Shown piece after piece: positions 1 through 9,181 of a stretch of DNA of 64,000 bases. The notes beneath the pieces are model-generated. The model worked only from the letters and a program-made list of their open reading frames with translations. It did no database searches and was not told the origin of the DNA. This DNA is from an uncultured Clostridia bacterium (GTDB taxonomy: Bacteria; Bacillota; Clostridia; TANB77; CAG-508): the NCBI GenBank assembly GCA_948530865.1, contig CAOTKV010000001.1, forward strand, positions 310,001-374,000, given 5' to 3'. How positions within the stretch are numbered: the stretch's first letter is position 1; each line of letters opens with the position of its first letter. Position numbers and translations under genes: made by a program.

Positions 1-101
1 ATAAAAAATATAAACATATAAAACAAAAAAGGTGCTATTAATGTAAGGATGCCTTTTGTAATATTTTTTAGCTTCATAAGAAAAAATTTTAAGTATTTCA
101 T
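1..101 (-). CDS. N-terminus of a membrane protein (partial, runs off the window)
   Basis: A reading frame on the minus strand starts at ATG 101-99 behind a good ribosome binding site (GGGAGGT, complement of 105-113) and stays open to the edge of the window, giving 33 residues. The visible part begins MKYLKFFLMKLKNITKG and continues into a hydrophobic stretch rich in Leu, Ile and Phe, so it looks like a basic N-terminus followed by a first membrane segment or signal peptide. Nothing more can be said about function. It is divergent from the gene at 296. Confidence 0.6.
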   Translation of the reverse strand, partial: MKYLKFFLMKLKNITKGILTLIAPFLFYMFIFF

Positions 102-212
102 TTATACCTCCCAAATTAAATATATATAGAAATTATATATGTGTTTGGCAGTTTTGTAAATAAGATTAAAAAATTGTAAAATCAAATTTACAATCAATTT
201 TTTGAAAAATAA

Positions 213-241
213 TTGAAAATAATTTTTCAAAGTGATATACT
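213..241 (+). promoter_or_regulatory. Predicted sigma-A promoter for the 296-637 gene
   Basis: TTGAAA at 213-218 and TATACT at 236-241 are separated by exactly 17 bases. They lie about 55 bases upstream of the ATG at 296, which has an AGGAGG ribosome binding site at about 284-289. Confidence 0.55.
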
Positions 242-295
242 ACTAAATGCTTAGAATCAAATAAAAATATGATACAAATTATTTAGGAGGAAAAT

Positions 296-637
296 ATGAG
301 TAAAAAAGTATATGAAGTAAAAGATGATGAAAAATTATTTGCAGAAAAAGTAGCAGGTGACTGTTGGAAAATGCCTAATATAAGTATCAATAGACAAGTT
401 TCTGGAAGATACTACTTTACTGATAAAAGGATTGCTTTTTTAGCATCAGGATTAATTGGAACAGAAAGTGTAAGTTGGGAAATTGAGATGAAAGATATTG
501 ATACAGTAAAAACTTGTTTAACACCACCATTTTTTCCATTTGGTATTTTTATTAAAATGAAAAATGGAGATAAGTATAAATTATCTATTTTTGGACGTAA
601 AAAATATTTTGATTGGATAAATGAGCATAATAAATAA
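296..637 (+). CDS. Small PH/GRAM-like domain protein
   Basis: This is a 113-residue soluble protein with no signal peptide or membrane segment. The central part (about residues 35-105) has the pattern of small bacterial PH or GRAM-like domains: a strand with YYFTDKRIAFL, then SVSWEIEMKDIDTVKT, then FPFGIFIKMKNGDKYKL and a final short helix ending in WINEHNK. Proteins of this kind are usually of unknown function. The start is well supported by an AGGAGG site 6-7 bases upstream and by a consensus-like promoter. It stands alone, divergent from the partial gene at 1-101. The family assignment rests on the strand pattern only. Confidence 0.6.
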   Translation: MSKKVYEVKDDEKLFAEKVAGDCWKMPNISINRQVSGRYYFTDKRIAFLASGLIGTESVSWEIEMKDIDTVKTCLTPPFFPFGIFIKMKNGDKYKLSIFGRKKYFDWINEHNK

Positions 638-771
638 TTATCAAAAATAAGGAAACTATGATATAATAGATGCTATTAAATAAATTATCAAGAACTAGTA
701 GAAAAAATTGGTGCTGAAGGAATAATATAAATAACGATGAAAGCAGATAATTAATGAATTATCTGCTTTTT
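638..771 (+). ncRNA. Possible short transcript unit with its own promoter and terminator
   Basis: TTATCA (638-643) and TATAAT (662-667) are 18 bases apart and are followed about 75 bases later by a perfect 11-bp stem with an AATG loop and a T run (742-771). The roughly 100-base interval has no ribosome binding site and only a 14-codon in-frame remnant (YQELVEKIGAEGII then stop). It could be a small RNA, a degraded gene, or simply the terminator region of the preceding gene. Confidence 0.25.
742..771 (+). terminator. Rho-independent terminator
   Basis: A perfect 11-bp stem (AGCAGATAATT paired with AATTATCTGCT, loop AATG) is followed by a T run. It ends transcription from the 296-637 gene and from the possible small transcript upstream of it. 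Confidence 0.75.
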
Positions 772-1168
772 GTGTAGGATATTTAATGTGGGTAAGATTT
801 TTGATTTTTAGAAAATAAGTGGAGTAGGAGAGAGGGGCAGTTAAAATTTATAAAAAAGATATTAAATAAAAAATATAATTTTGAATCTAAATTTGAACTA
901 AAAATTTTTTATGAATAAAAATTTGAAAATAAAAATTTAAAAAATATAAAAATTAAAATAATAAATTTATAAATTAAAAATTATAAAATTTCAAGCTTCA
1001 AATTTAAAATTTATATTTTTAAATTTGTTTGGTAAAATTTAAAAAACCGAACATTTGTATATGAATTTTAAAAATATTTAGATTAGTTTGAATTTTATAA
1101 AATTTATTATTTGTATTAATATAATTAGAAAAATTATATAACCATTATGAATACTTAATTACAGCATT

Positions 1169-1423
1169 ACAGCTATAAAATATTGATGCATGAAAATCAA
1201 TTTTAATCCATTTTTATTTTAAACTAATATAACTTACTGTCTTAAATAATCGTTTATCCTGGTGCGTTGTTAATTTTAGTAATTTTACTATAAAAATTTT
1301 GTATCTACATAGTAAAAAATTTATACTATTAGAAAAACGCCCAAAAAGTGCTAAAATAACGACGCACGAGAATCGATTTTAAGGCATTTTTAAAAATTAG
1401 TAATATAGTTTGTTGTCTAAAAA
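1169..1423. repeat. Diverged direct repeat, two copies about 177 bp apart
   Basis: Copy one (about 1169-1247) and copy two (about 1349-1423) share the pattern GCTA(TA)AAAATA..GA.GCA.GA.AATC.ATTTTAA, then CATTTTTA and a looser AT-rich tail. Substitutions are mainly C/T and A/G transitions, as if an old duplication had decayed. Between the copies, GGTGCGTTGTTA at 1261 is an imperfect inverted match to the core of copy two. Confidence 0.4.
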
Positions 1424-1658
1424 TATGGGCTATTTTAGAGTTTCAAGGGATTTAGAGATTTTTGAAAAAAAATTAGATATAAATTTAAAATAAGGATAAA
1501 AATTTTTATAATAAACAAATTATATAGATAAATAATTAAAATGGCTAAAAATTGATTTTAGAAGGTCATGAGAATATTGATATAGTAAGTAATAGATAAA
1601 GATTATAATAAGAATATAAATATAGAATAAACAAAGATATATAATTGAATATAAGCAG

Positions 1659-1759
1659 TATAAAACAGCTGTAAGTCTGATATTTGAAGAAGTATAGGTT
1701 TATGGCTGTTTTATATATAAGTCCTATTCTTATTTGCGCAAAACTTTGATTTTGCGCAA
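1659..1759. other. Two tandem hairpins in non-coding DNA
   Basis: The arms TATAAAACAGC (1659-1669) and GCTGTTTTATA (1705-1715) match perfectly around a 35-base loop. They are followed by TTGCGCAAAA (1734-1743) and TTTTGCGCAA (1750-1759), a perfect 10-bp stem with a 6-base loop. Neither is followed by a clear T run, so they do not look like simple terminators. They could be part of a structured RNA or transposon remnant. Confidence 0.35.
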
Positions 1760-2073
1760 TGTCTACTATCAATAAAAAGAAGCCTAATATTTAACCCTAG
1801 ACCTCTTTCCTCTATATCTTATCTAAAAAATTTTTTCTTCCTACAAATCTTTTTTATATTAAAAATTTCTAAAATATTTTATTTTTAATTAAATTCTTTA
1901 CAAATATATTTCTTAGATTTAAATATTAATATTAAATTTTTTTATTTAATTTAAAAATTCATCAAATTTATTATAATCAAAAATAATTCCATTAATCACA
2001 TTTTTGTGCAGATTCTACATTCTCTCTCCTATTCGTTTTATATATCATAATATCTAAAATTCATTTTGCATGG

Positions 2074-2102
2074 AAAAAAGCCCCAGTCAGTCTGACTAGG
2101 GC
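2074..2102 (-). terminator. Terminator of ftsH
   Basis: On the minus strand a 10-bp stem (GCCCTAGTCA with TGACTGGGGC, one G-U pair, loop GAC) is followed by six T residues, 20 bases after the ftsH stop codon. Confidence 0.85.
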
Positions 2103-2121
2103 CTTTTCTTATAGGGTGATA

Positions 2122-3990
2122 TTAGTTGTTAGCATTACCTGCTATTGTCTGCATGTATTCTGTGAACATTTTTTCGATTTCTTCGCCAGTAATTGTTTCG
2201 TTCATGAGAAGCGACTCTGCGAGTTTGTCTAAAAATGCACGGTTTTGGTTGATAATTTCTTCTGCCTGTTTTTGAGCCTCCTTCAAAATGTCTTTTATTT
2301 TTGTACCAATATTGCTGAGGGTATCATTACCAAAGAAAGAGATTTCCTGAGAATTTGAACCATTAAATGAAATTGGTCCAATGTCCGAATCCATTCCATA
2401 GTAAATAATCATCTCTCTTGCTGTTTTTGTTGCAACTTCCAGATCGTTAGATGCACCTGTAGAGACGTCACCTAAAACGATTTGTTCGGCAGCTCTACCA
2501 GCAAGCAGAACAGTTAATCTTTCTTTCATTTCTGTTTTGCTGATATAGTTTTTGTCTTCAACTGTATCATGCCAAGTATATCCTCCAGCAGTGCCTCTTG
2601 GAACAATAGACACTTCTTTGATTGTTGCTTGTGTTGGAAGAAATTTACTTACTAAAGCATGCCCAGCCTCATGATTGGCTGTAAGTCGACGTTCTTTTTC
2701 GGATACTACCTTGCCTGCCTTTTTCAAGCCAACAGTAATTTTCTTGAGAGCTTCATCAATATCCTTAGATATGATATAAGCATGAGCTTTTCTTGCAGCT
2801 ACAAGTGCCGACTCATTTAAGAGGTTTTCAAGTTCAGCGCCTGAAAAGCCAGCTGTGTTATAAGCAATTTTTTCAAGATCCACATCATCAGATAAAGGCT
2901 TATCTTTAGAATGGATTTTGAGAATATCTCTCCGACCTTTGATATCAGGAAGTCCGATATGAATTTTCCTATCAAATCTTCCAGGTCTTGTGAGTGCAGG
3001 ATCCAAACTGCTTAGACGGTTTGTAGCAGCTAATACAATTACATCACGCTTACTTCCAAATCCATCCATCTCTGCCAGCAACTGCTCAATAGTTTGATTG
3101 TGTTCTGAGTTTCCAGAATCATTACGTTTAGAGCCAACTGCATCAATTTCATCAATAAAGATAATGCAAGGAGCATTTTTCCGTGCCTCTTTGAAAAGTC
3201 CTCTAATTCTTGATGCTCCAACACCAACATATTTTTCGATAAATTCAGATCCAGATATAGCTAAGTATTTTACACCAGCCTCACCTGCCACAGCTTTTGC
3301 CAGAAGAGTTTTACCTGTTCCAGGAGTACCTGAAAGAAGTACACCTTTAGGAATTTTGGCTCCTAATTTAGTGTATTTATCAGGATTCTTAAGAAAATCA
3401 ACTACTTCCTCAAGTTCCTGTTTTTCTTCATCAAGTCCTGCAACATCTGTAAATCTTATATCACTATTGGCAACTTTTTCTGTGTAATTGATGTCCGTGT
3501 TGAATACACTCATAAAAGAAGGTGCGTTGTTGCTTTCTTTTCCAGAACTATTGGAAGAAAAATCTCCTTTGAAAATCTTTAATGTTCTTTTTACTTGAAT
3601 TACAATCATAAGAATCATGAATCCAATGTATACCCAAAGAACAAAATTAAAGATAGAACTTGCTGTTGAAAGTGGATTGGTTGTTTCTGTAGTTGAAATA
3701 TTTATATCTCGCCCACTTTCGATTTTTTTCTGCACAAACTGTAAGAAGATTTCTTCACTTGGAATTGTTGCTCTGTAAGCTATTGATTCGTTCGAAGTGA
3801 CAGTTACAACAGGTGTTGTAGTGTTTAATTCGATATTGCTTGCAGTACCATTTTCAATCATCCGAATAAGCTCAGGATAAGAGATCTCTGTTACTTCTTC
3901 ACTGTTTGGACTGCTTGAGAATGCTCTGAATAACATGAATGCAAAGAGAAGCACAAACAGTAACCAGATTTTTGATGTTTTCTTTTTCAT
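2122..3990 (-). CDS. ftsH: ATP-dependent zinc metalloprotease FtsH
   Basis: This is a 622-residue membrane-anchored AAA+ protease that degrades membrane and regulatory proteins. Transmembrane segment 1 is at about residues 7-25, an extracytoplasmic domain follows, and segment 2 is at about 113-134. The AAA+ module has Walker A GTPGTGKT (about 219-226), Walker B FIDEIDAVG (about 276-284), the pore loop YVGVGASRIRGLF and arginine fingers in TRPGRFDRKIHIG. The zinc site is HEAGH (about 437-441) with the third ligand in STGASNDLEVAT. Length is normal for the family. A GGAGG site lies 8-9 bases before the ATG. Codon use is clearly less AT-biased than in neighbouring genes, and the usual neighbours tilS and hpt are absent, so this copy may be acquired and additional to a housekeeping ftsH. 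Confidence 0.95.
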   Translation of the reverse strand: MKKKTSKIWLLFVLLFAFMLFRAFSSSPNSEEVTEISYPELIRMIENGTASNIELNTTTPVVTVTSNESIAYRATIPSEEIFLQFVQKKIESGRDINISTTETTNPLSTASSIFNFVLWVYIGFMILMIVIQVKRTLKIFKGDFSSNSSGKESNNAPSFMSVFNTDINYTEKVANSDIRFTDVAGLDEEKQELEEVVDFLKNPDKYTKLGAKIPKGVLLSGTPGTGKTLLAKAVAGEAGVKYLAISGSEFIEKYVGVGASRIRGLFKEARKNAPCIIFIDEIDAVGSKRNDSGNSEHNQTIEQLLAEMDGFGSKRDVIVLAATNRLSSLDPALTRPGRFDRKIHIGLPDIKGRRDILKIHSKDKPLSDDVDLEKIAYNTAGFSGAELENLLNESALVAARKAHAYIISKDIDEALKKITVGLKKAGKVVSEKERRLTANHEAGHALVSKFLPTQATIKEVSIVPRGTAGGYTWHDTVEDKNYISKTEMKERLTVLLAGRAAEQIVLGDVSTGASNDLEVATKTAREMIIYYGMDSDIGPISFNGSNSQEISFFGNDTLSNIGTKIKDILKEAQKQAEEIINQNRAFLDKLAESLLMNETITGEEIEKMFTEYMQTIAGNANN

Positions 3991-4032
3991 TGAATTACCT
4001 CCATAAGATGTTGTTTTTTTGTTGCATAAGAA

Positions 4033-4041
4033 ATTATATCA
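4033..4041 (-). promoter_or_regulatory. Extended -10 element upstream of ftsH
   Basis: The complement reads TGATATAAT, an extended -10 hexamer 43 bases upstream of the ftsH start codon. No good -35 hexamer is present at 16-18 bases. The same TGATATAAT word occurs in several other promoters in this window. Confidence 0.45.
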
Positions 4042-4126
4042 CCCTATTTAATTTTAAAAGTACACTATTTTTATTATAACATTATATTATGTTAATTTCA
4101 ATCGTTATTTTTTACTATAAGTTAGT

Positions 4127-5869
4127 TTATCCTAAACTTTCATAATATGAATTATAAAGTTTTGCATAATATCCATCTAAATTTAGTAGTTCGTTATGAT
4201 TTCCTTGTTCTATTATTGATCCATTATTTAGAACTATAATTTTATCTACATTTACAATAGTTGAAAGTCTATGAGCTATAAATATTGCAGTCTTTTGAGC
4301 TGATAAAATGTCTATAGATTTTTGAATTAGACTTTCTGTATATGTATCTATATTTGCTGTTGCTTCGTCTAATATGAATATATCTGGATTATGTGCAAAT
4401 ATCCTAGAAAATGCTAATAACTGTTTTTGTCCAGCTGAAAATGATTCTCCTCTTTCTTTAGATATTTCTTCTATTCCATTTGGTAAATTATTTATAAATT
4501 CATCTGCAGAAGCCATTTTGATTGCATTTTCAATTTCTTCATTTGAAATTTTCTTATTTAATTTTATATTATCTTTTATACTTCTAGCGAATATAAATGG
4601 ATCTTGTAATACTGTTCCAATATGTCTTCTTAAATATCTTATATTTATATCTTTTATGTTTATTCCATCTAATAATATTTCACCTTTTTGAATTTCATAA
4701 AATCTATTAACTAAGTTTGTAATTGTAGTTTTTCCTGAACCTGTTTTTCCAACTAATGCAATAGTCTCACCTGGCTCAATTGTAAAGCTAATATCTTTTA
4801 AAATCCAATTTTCATCATTATATGCAAACCATACATGTTTAAATTCTATTTTTCCAACGATTTTTTCTGGTTCTATCCCAGATTCAAAATCTTCTAAAAA
4901 TTCTTTTTCGTCTAATATATCATATATTTTATTTATAGATACAAATGCTTCTTGAACAATTTCAATACTATCAATAGTTCTATTTATAGGTTCAAATAAT
5001 GATTTTATATAACTTACAAATATGTATATTGCACCAACTTCCATTGAAATTCCCCAAAAGTGGTAAATACAACTAGTTATTATTATAGTAATTGCTAAAT
5101 TTTCAAATAAAGTCATTATACCGGGAAATATGCCTTCAAAAATAGTTGCTTTTAAACGTTTATTTATAAACTCTTGAGTATATCCTTCATATTCATTTTG
5201 TTTTTCCTCTTGAATGTTAAATATTTTTATTAACTTTGCTCCATAAATTGATTCTGCTAAAAATGTGTTTAAATTTGTTCTAACAACTTTTGATGTTTCA
5301 TATATTTTATTTAATATTTTGGTTAAAGCAATAGATGTGATTATAACAAAAGGTATTACTATAAAAGATAATAAACTTAATTTTATACTAAAGTAAATCA
5401 TAATACATATAACTGCAAATATAGACATTAAATCTTTAAATAAAGTTGTAATAACATCTTTAAATAATGCTGATATATCATCTACATCGTTAGTTATTCT
5501 TGCATATAATTTTCCTGCTGGTGTTTTATCATGAAATTTTATATTTGCTTCTTGAGTATATTTGTATATTTTATTTCTTAAAGTATATAAAATTTCTTCT
5601 CCCATTATATTAGTTTTCATTCTTGTATAATAATCTAAAACATTACCAAAAACAACAATTGCAAGATAAGTTACACCAATTAAATTAATTGAAATAAAAG
5701 CTTTCTCGCTAATACCTAAACTTAGAAAATCATCAATTACAACTTTTACTAAATATGGTTTTGAAAGTTCCATTAAATCAATTATTATTGCTAATATGGA
5801 AACCAAAAATATTGTTTTTAAATGTGGTTTTGCCATTTTATAACATCTGTTTAAAGTTTTATTTTTCAT
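4127..5869 (-). CDS. ABC exporter half-transporter, catalytically competent subunit
   Basis: This 580-residue protein has six N-terminal membrane helices (about residues 1-310) fused to an ATPase domain. The ATPase has Walker A GKTGSGKT (about 371-378), signature FSAGQKQ (about 474-480), Walker B IFILDEATANID with the catalytic Glu (about 495-506) and the switch His in IAHRLSTI (about 528). It starts 28 bases after the partner gene at 5898-7637 and has a G-rich ribosome binding site. Paired half-transporters of this kind (LmrCD, BmrCD, TM287/288 types) form heterodimers that export drugs, lipids or peptides. This subunit carries the canonical catalytic residues. The substrate cannot be inferred. 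Confidence 0.9.
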   Translation of the reverse strand: MKNKTLNRCYKMAKPHLKTIFLVSILAIIIDLMELSKPYLVKVVIDDFLSLGISEKAFISINLIGVTYLAIVVFGNVLDYYTRMKTNIMGEEILYTLRNKIYKYTQEANIKFHDKTPAGKLYARITNDVDDISALFKDVITTLFKDLMSIFAVICIMIYFSIKLSLLSFIVIPFVIITSIALTKILNKIYETSKVVRTNLNTFLAESIYGAKLIKIFNIQEEKQNEYEGYTQEFINKRLKATIFEGIFPGIMTLFENLAITIIITSCIYHFWGISMEVGAIYIFVSYIKSLFEPINRTIDSIEIVQEAFVSINKIYDILDEKEFLEDFESGIEPEKIVGKIEFKHVWFAYNDENWILKDISFTIEPGETIALVGKTGSGKTTITNLVNRFYEIQKGEILLDGINIKDINIRYLRRHIGTVLQDPFIFARSIKDNIKLNKKISNEEIENAIKMASADEFINNLPNGIEEISKERGESFSAGQKQLLAFSRIFAHNPDIFILDEATANIDTYTESLIQKSIDILSAQKTAIFIAHRLSTIVNVDKIIVLNNGSIIEQGNHNELLNLDGYYAKLYNSYYESLG

Positions 5870-5897
5870 AAATTTTTCCCCCCCTTTCGCAATATAT

Positions 5898-7637
5898 CTA
5901 TGCTAGTAATTCTTGATTATTTGATGATTGTTGATTGTAGAATTTATTGTATAACCCATTATTATTCAATAATTCATTATGAGTACCTTCTTCAATAATT
6001 TTACCAGAATCTAAAACAATTATATGGTCGCTATCTTTTACATCAGAAATTCTATTTGAAATTATTATACATGTTTTTCCATTAACTAATTCTTTTATAT
6101 TTTTTAATACTTTTTCTTCTGTTTTATTATCTAGTGCAGAAAAAGTATCATCAAAAATTACAAATTTACTATTCCTTAAAAAAGCACGTGAAATAACAAC
6201 TCTTTGTTTTTGACCTCCTGATAAATCTATTCCCTTTTCTCCTATTACTGTGTAAATATCATTATTCATATTCATTAAATCATCTGAAAGCATTGCTTTT
6301 TCAGTACTATTTTTAATTTCTGAATCGTTGAAATCTTCTCTAAAAAGCCTAATATTATCTTTTATTGTTGTTGAAAATAAAAAGTTATCTTGTGTTATAT
6401 AACAAATACTTTCTCTTAATAAAGATAAATTAATAGAATTTATGTCTTGATTATTTATAAATATTTTACCTTCTGGTACAGTATATAATTTTAATAATAA
6501 ATTCATTAATGTTGTTTTACCACTACCAATAGTTCCAATTATTCCTAAAGTCGAACCTTCTTTTATTGTTATATTAATATTTTCTAATACTTTATCAATG
6601 TTTCCTGGATAATTGAAACTTAAGTTTTTTATCGTAATATCACCATGAATTCTTTGAGTTTTTTTACTATTTTCAGAGATTAAAATTTCTTTTTCTAAAG
6701 TAAATACTTTATCTAATCTATGGAATGAAATTTGAGCTCTTTTGAATTTTGAAATTATACCTGGTAGCCAAAATATTGGTGTAAAAAATAAATCAATATA
6801 TCCATTAAAAGCAACAAAATCACCAATTGAAATTGTTTTATCTAATACTAATTTTGAACCATAAAGTATTGTTATTCCATAACAAAATCCAAAGCAAATT
6901 GATACTGATGAAGATAATAATGTTGAGTATACATCAATTGCAATATTTCCTTTTTTTAATATAGCATTTTTCTTAATAAATTTTTTTAATTGATTTCGTT
7001 CGCCTGAATAAGCTTTTGTTGTTCTAATTGCATCTGTACTTTCTTGAACATATTCGGAAAGGCTTGTAAAATATCTTTGCCCCTTTTTATAGCTTTTTTC
7101 AACATATTTTTTTAGTATAATAACTATATAAACTGTTATTAATATAGGACATAATGTTGCGATTGTTAATGATAGATTTACATTTTTCATAGTATTTGTA
7201 GCTATTATAAATACAAATACTATTCTAGTTCCATGTGATAAAAGCCTATATAGAAATCCTCTTATTTCTCCTACATCTTTAATAAAATATGACATTAATT
7301 CACCATTTTTGATATTTTGTATACTTGTTAATTTTACACTTAAAAATTGGCTGAAAAGCTTGTCTTTTAATTCTTTTTCAAAATATCTAGTACATTTTCC
7401 AACTAAATATTTCCAAATAACACGTATCAATAAAATACCAATTGATGCTAATATTAAAAGAATTATATTATTTAATATTAAGGGTTTATTTTTTTCAATA
7501 TTGTAAAGTAAATCTATAATTATTCCTAAAATTTTAGAAGGATAAGTAAGAAGATATACATTTAATCCAACAAGTACAATTATAGCTATATATTGAAATA
7601 ATTGCTTTTTTATTATATTTTGTAATAATTTTTTCAT
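5898..7637 (-). CDS. ABC exporter half-transporter, degenerate-site subunit
   Basis: This 579-residue half-transporter has a membrane domain (about residues 1-310) and an ATPase domain with Walker A GTIGSGKT (about 368-375) and a canonical LSGGQKQR signature. The residue after the Walker B Asp is Asp rather than Glu (FVIFDDTFSALD), and the switch His is replaced by Asn (IISNRISDV). These substitutions mark the non-catalytic half of heterodimeric exporters, and the next gene supplies the complementary canonical residues. In such dimers the good signature of this subunit completes the active site formed with the Walker motifs of the partner. A CCTCC complement gives a strong ribosome binding site before 7637. 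It is first in a two-gene operon. Confidence 0.9.
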   Translation of the reverse strand: MKKLLQNIIKKQLFQYIAIIVLVGLNVYLLTYPSKILGIIIDLLYNIEKNKPLILNNIILLILASIGILLIRVIWKYLVGKCTRYFEKELKDKLFSQFLSVKLTSIQNIKNGELMSYFIKDVGEIRGFLYRLLSHGTRIVFVFIIATNTMKNVNLSLTIATLCPILITVYIVIILKKYVEKSYKKGQRYFTSLSEYVQESTDAIRTTKAYSGERNQLKKFIKKNAILKKGNIAIDVYSTLLSSSVSICFGFCYGITILYGSKLVLDKTISIGDFVAFNGYIDLFFTPIFWLPGIISKFKRAQISFHRLDKVFTLEKEILISENSKKTQRIHGDITIKNLSFNYPGNIDKVLENINITIKEGSTLGIIGTIGSGKTTLMNLLLKLYTVPEGKIFINNQDINSINLSLLRESICYITQDNFLFSTTIKDNIRLFREDFNDSEIKNSTEKAMLSDDLMNMNNDIYTVIGEKGIDLSGGQKQRVVISRAFLRNSKFVIFDDTFSALDNKTEEKVLKNIKELVNGKTCIIISNRISDVKDSDHIIVLDSGKIIEEGTHNELLNNNGLYNKFYNQQSSNNQELLA

Positions 7638-7670
7638 ATTTTTCCTCCTATTTTGAAATTAAGTTTTCAT

Positions 7671-7710
7671 AAAAAAAGTGAAATTTAAAGAAAGTCCCTA
7701 AATTTCACTT
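7671..7710 (-). terminator. Terminator downstream of rho, member of a recurring hairpin family
   Basis: AAGTGAAATTTA (7676-7687) pairs perfectly with TAAATTTCACTT (7699-7710), with a minus-strand T run at 7677-7671. The loop includes GGGAC on the minus strand. Near-identical hairpins lie at 36171-36209 and, more diverged, at 31747-31781. Confidence 0.8.
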
Positions 7711-7718
7711 GTATATTT

Positions 7719-9050
7719 TTATTTTAAACTCTTTGATATTAACTCTATAAATTCACTATTATTTTTTGTTTTCATCATATAATTAATTAATCTTTCAGTT
7801 AAGTCTGCAGTTGATAAACTAGAAAGACTTTTTCTAATTGAATTTACAGTTTCATATTCTTTTTGAGTTAATAGTAGTTCATCTCTTCTAGTACCAGATT
7901 TATTAACATCGATTGCAGGAAATACTCTTTTTTCTGATAAGCTTCTATCTAGGAAAACTTCCATATTACCTGTACCTTTGAATTCTTCAAAGATTACTTC
8001 ATCCATTCTACTACCAGTATCTACTAATGCTGTTCCTAAAACTGTTAAACTACCAGCATCTTCAGTATTTCTAGCAGCACCGAAAAAACGTTTTGGTTTA
8101 TGAAGAGCTGCTGGATCGAAACCACCTGATAATGTTCTTCCTGATGAAGGAATTACTAAGTTATAGGCTCTTGCTAAACGAGTAATACTATCAAGTAAAA
8201 CAACAACATCTTTATTTTGTTCTGTTAATCTTTTTGCTCTTTCAATAACCATTTCAGCTACTTTTACATGATGCTCTGGTTGCTCATCAAAAGTAGAATA
8301 AATTACATCACCTTTTATTGAACGTTTCATTTCTGTAACTTCTTCTGGTCTTTCATCTATAAGAAGTACTATTAAATATACTTCGGGATTATTTGCTGTT
8401 ATGCTATTTGCAATTTTCTTTAATATAGTAGTTTTTCCAGCTTTTGGTGGAGCTACTATCATTCCTCTTTGACCTTTTCCAATTGGAGACATTAAGTCCA
8501 TTAAACGCATGGTATATTCAGAACTTGTTGTTTCTAATTTTAATTTTTTTTGAGGATATATTGGTGTTAAGTCATCAAAGTTCTTTCTTTTCATGGCTTT
8601 TTCAGGATGTTCTCCATTTACTTCACCAACATAAATAAGTGCTGGAAATCTTTCACCTTCTTTTGGAATTCTTTTTATTCCTTTTACCTTATCTCCTGTA
8701 TCTAGTTTGAATCTTCTAATTTGTACAGGTGAAACATAAACATCTTTATTTGTAGATAAATAGTTGTCTCCTCTTAAGAAACCATATCCATCAGGTAAAA
8801 GTTCTAAAATTCCTTCAACATATTCGTCATCTTGACTATTCAATTTATATTCATTTGAAGATTCTTCTTTATTTATTTCTGCTTTTTCTTCTGTAATTTT
8901 TTTAGAAATAGTCTCTTCTTCATTTTTTTGATTATAATTTTCTAGAATTTTTTCTATAAGTTCTGATTTTTTTAATTTTGAATAATTAGGAATTCCTTTA
9001 TCTTTGGCTAAATTTTTTAAATCGATTAGTGATAAACTCTCTAATTCCAT
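7719..9050 (-). CDS. rho: Transcription termination factor Rho
   Basis: This is a 443-residue hexameric RNA-dependent ATPase that terminates transcription. It has an N-terminal Rho-N (SAP-like) helix pair (LSLIDLKNLAKDKGIPNYS), then a charged, low-complexity Glu/Lys linker at about residues 40-75. A cold-shock-like RNA binding domain with GYGFLRG follows at about 80-150. The ATPase domain has Walker A APPKAGKTT (about 199-207), LLIDERPEEVTEM and DSITRLARAYN. The Q/R loops in TVLGTALVDTGSRMDEVIFEEFKGTGNME are intact. Length is typical for Firmicutes. The ribosome binding site is AAGGGGG. It sits between divIC and the ABC pair and is probably transcribed alone. Confidence 0.97.
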   Translation of the reverse strand: MELESLSLIDLKNLAKDKGIPNYSKLKKSELIEKILENYNQKNEEETISKKITEEKAEINKEESSNEYKLNSQDDEYVEGILELLPDGYGFLRGDNYLSTNKDVYVSPVQIRRFKLDTGDKVKGIKRIPKEGERFPALIYVGEVNGEHPEKAMKRKNFDDLTPIYPQKKLKLETTSSEYTMRLMDLMSPIGKGQRGMIVAPPKAGKTTILKKIANSITANNPEVYLIVLLIDERPEEVTEMKRSIKGDVIYSTFDEQPEHHVKVAEMVIERAKRLTEQNKDVVVLLDSITRLARAYNLVIPSSGRTLSGGFDPAALHKPKRFFGAARNTEDAGSLTVLGTALVDTGSRMDEVIFEEFKGTGNMEVFLDRSLSEKRVFPAIDVNKSGTRRDELLLTQKEYETVNSIRKSLSSLSTADLTERLINYMMKTKNNSEFIELISKSLK

Positions 9051-9151
9051 ATTTTGCCCCCTTATTTAATTTTTTATATTGGAAACTAATTTTTTAGATA
9101 CAAAATTTAAGATAAAAATACGAACGATATGAAATGAAAAAATAAATTTGA

Positions 9152-9181
9152 AAGTAAATAGACTAAAGATTCTATTTACTT
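9152..9181 (-). terminator. Hairpin at the end of divIC
   Basis: A perfect 10-bp inverted repeat (AAGTAAATAG at 9152-9161 with CTATTTACTT at 9172-9181) overlaps the divIC stop codon. The following T tract is interrupted, so termination may be partial. Confidence 0.4.

Larger units (their letters stand above)
772..2073. other. 1.3 kb AT-extreme region without convincing genes
   Basis: No open frame here has a credible start and ribosome binding site. A 68-codon minus-strand frame at 1566-1772 is Ile/Leu/Tyr-rich noise. The stretch holds a diverged direct repeat (about 1169-1247 and 1349-1423), a hairpin at 1283-1317, an 11-bp inverted repeat (1659-1669 with 1705-1715) and a perfect 10-bp hairpin at 1734-1759. 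It may be decayed mobile DNA or a non-coding element. Confidence 0.5.

Noticed and set aside
1566..1772. 68-codon open frame on the minus strand
   Set aside because: Ile/Leu/Tyr-rich translation typical of AT-rich non-coding DNA, no ribosome binding site, and it covers two hairpins.
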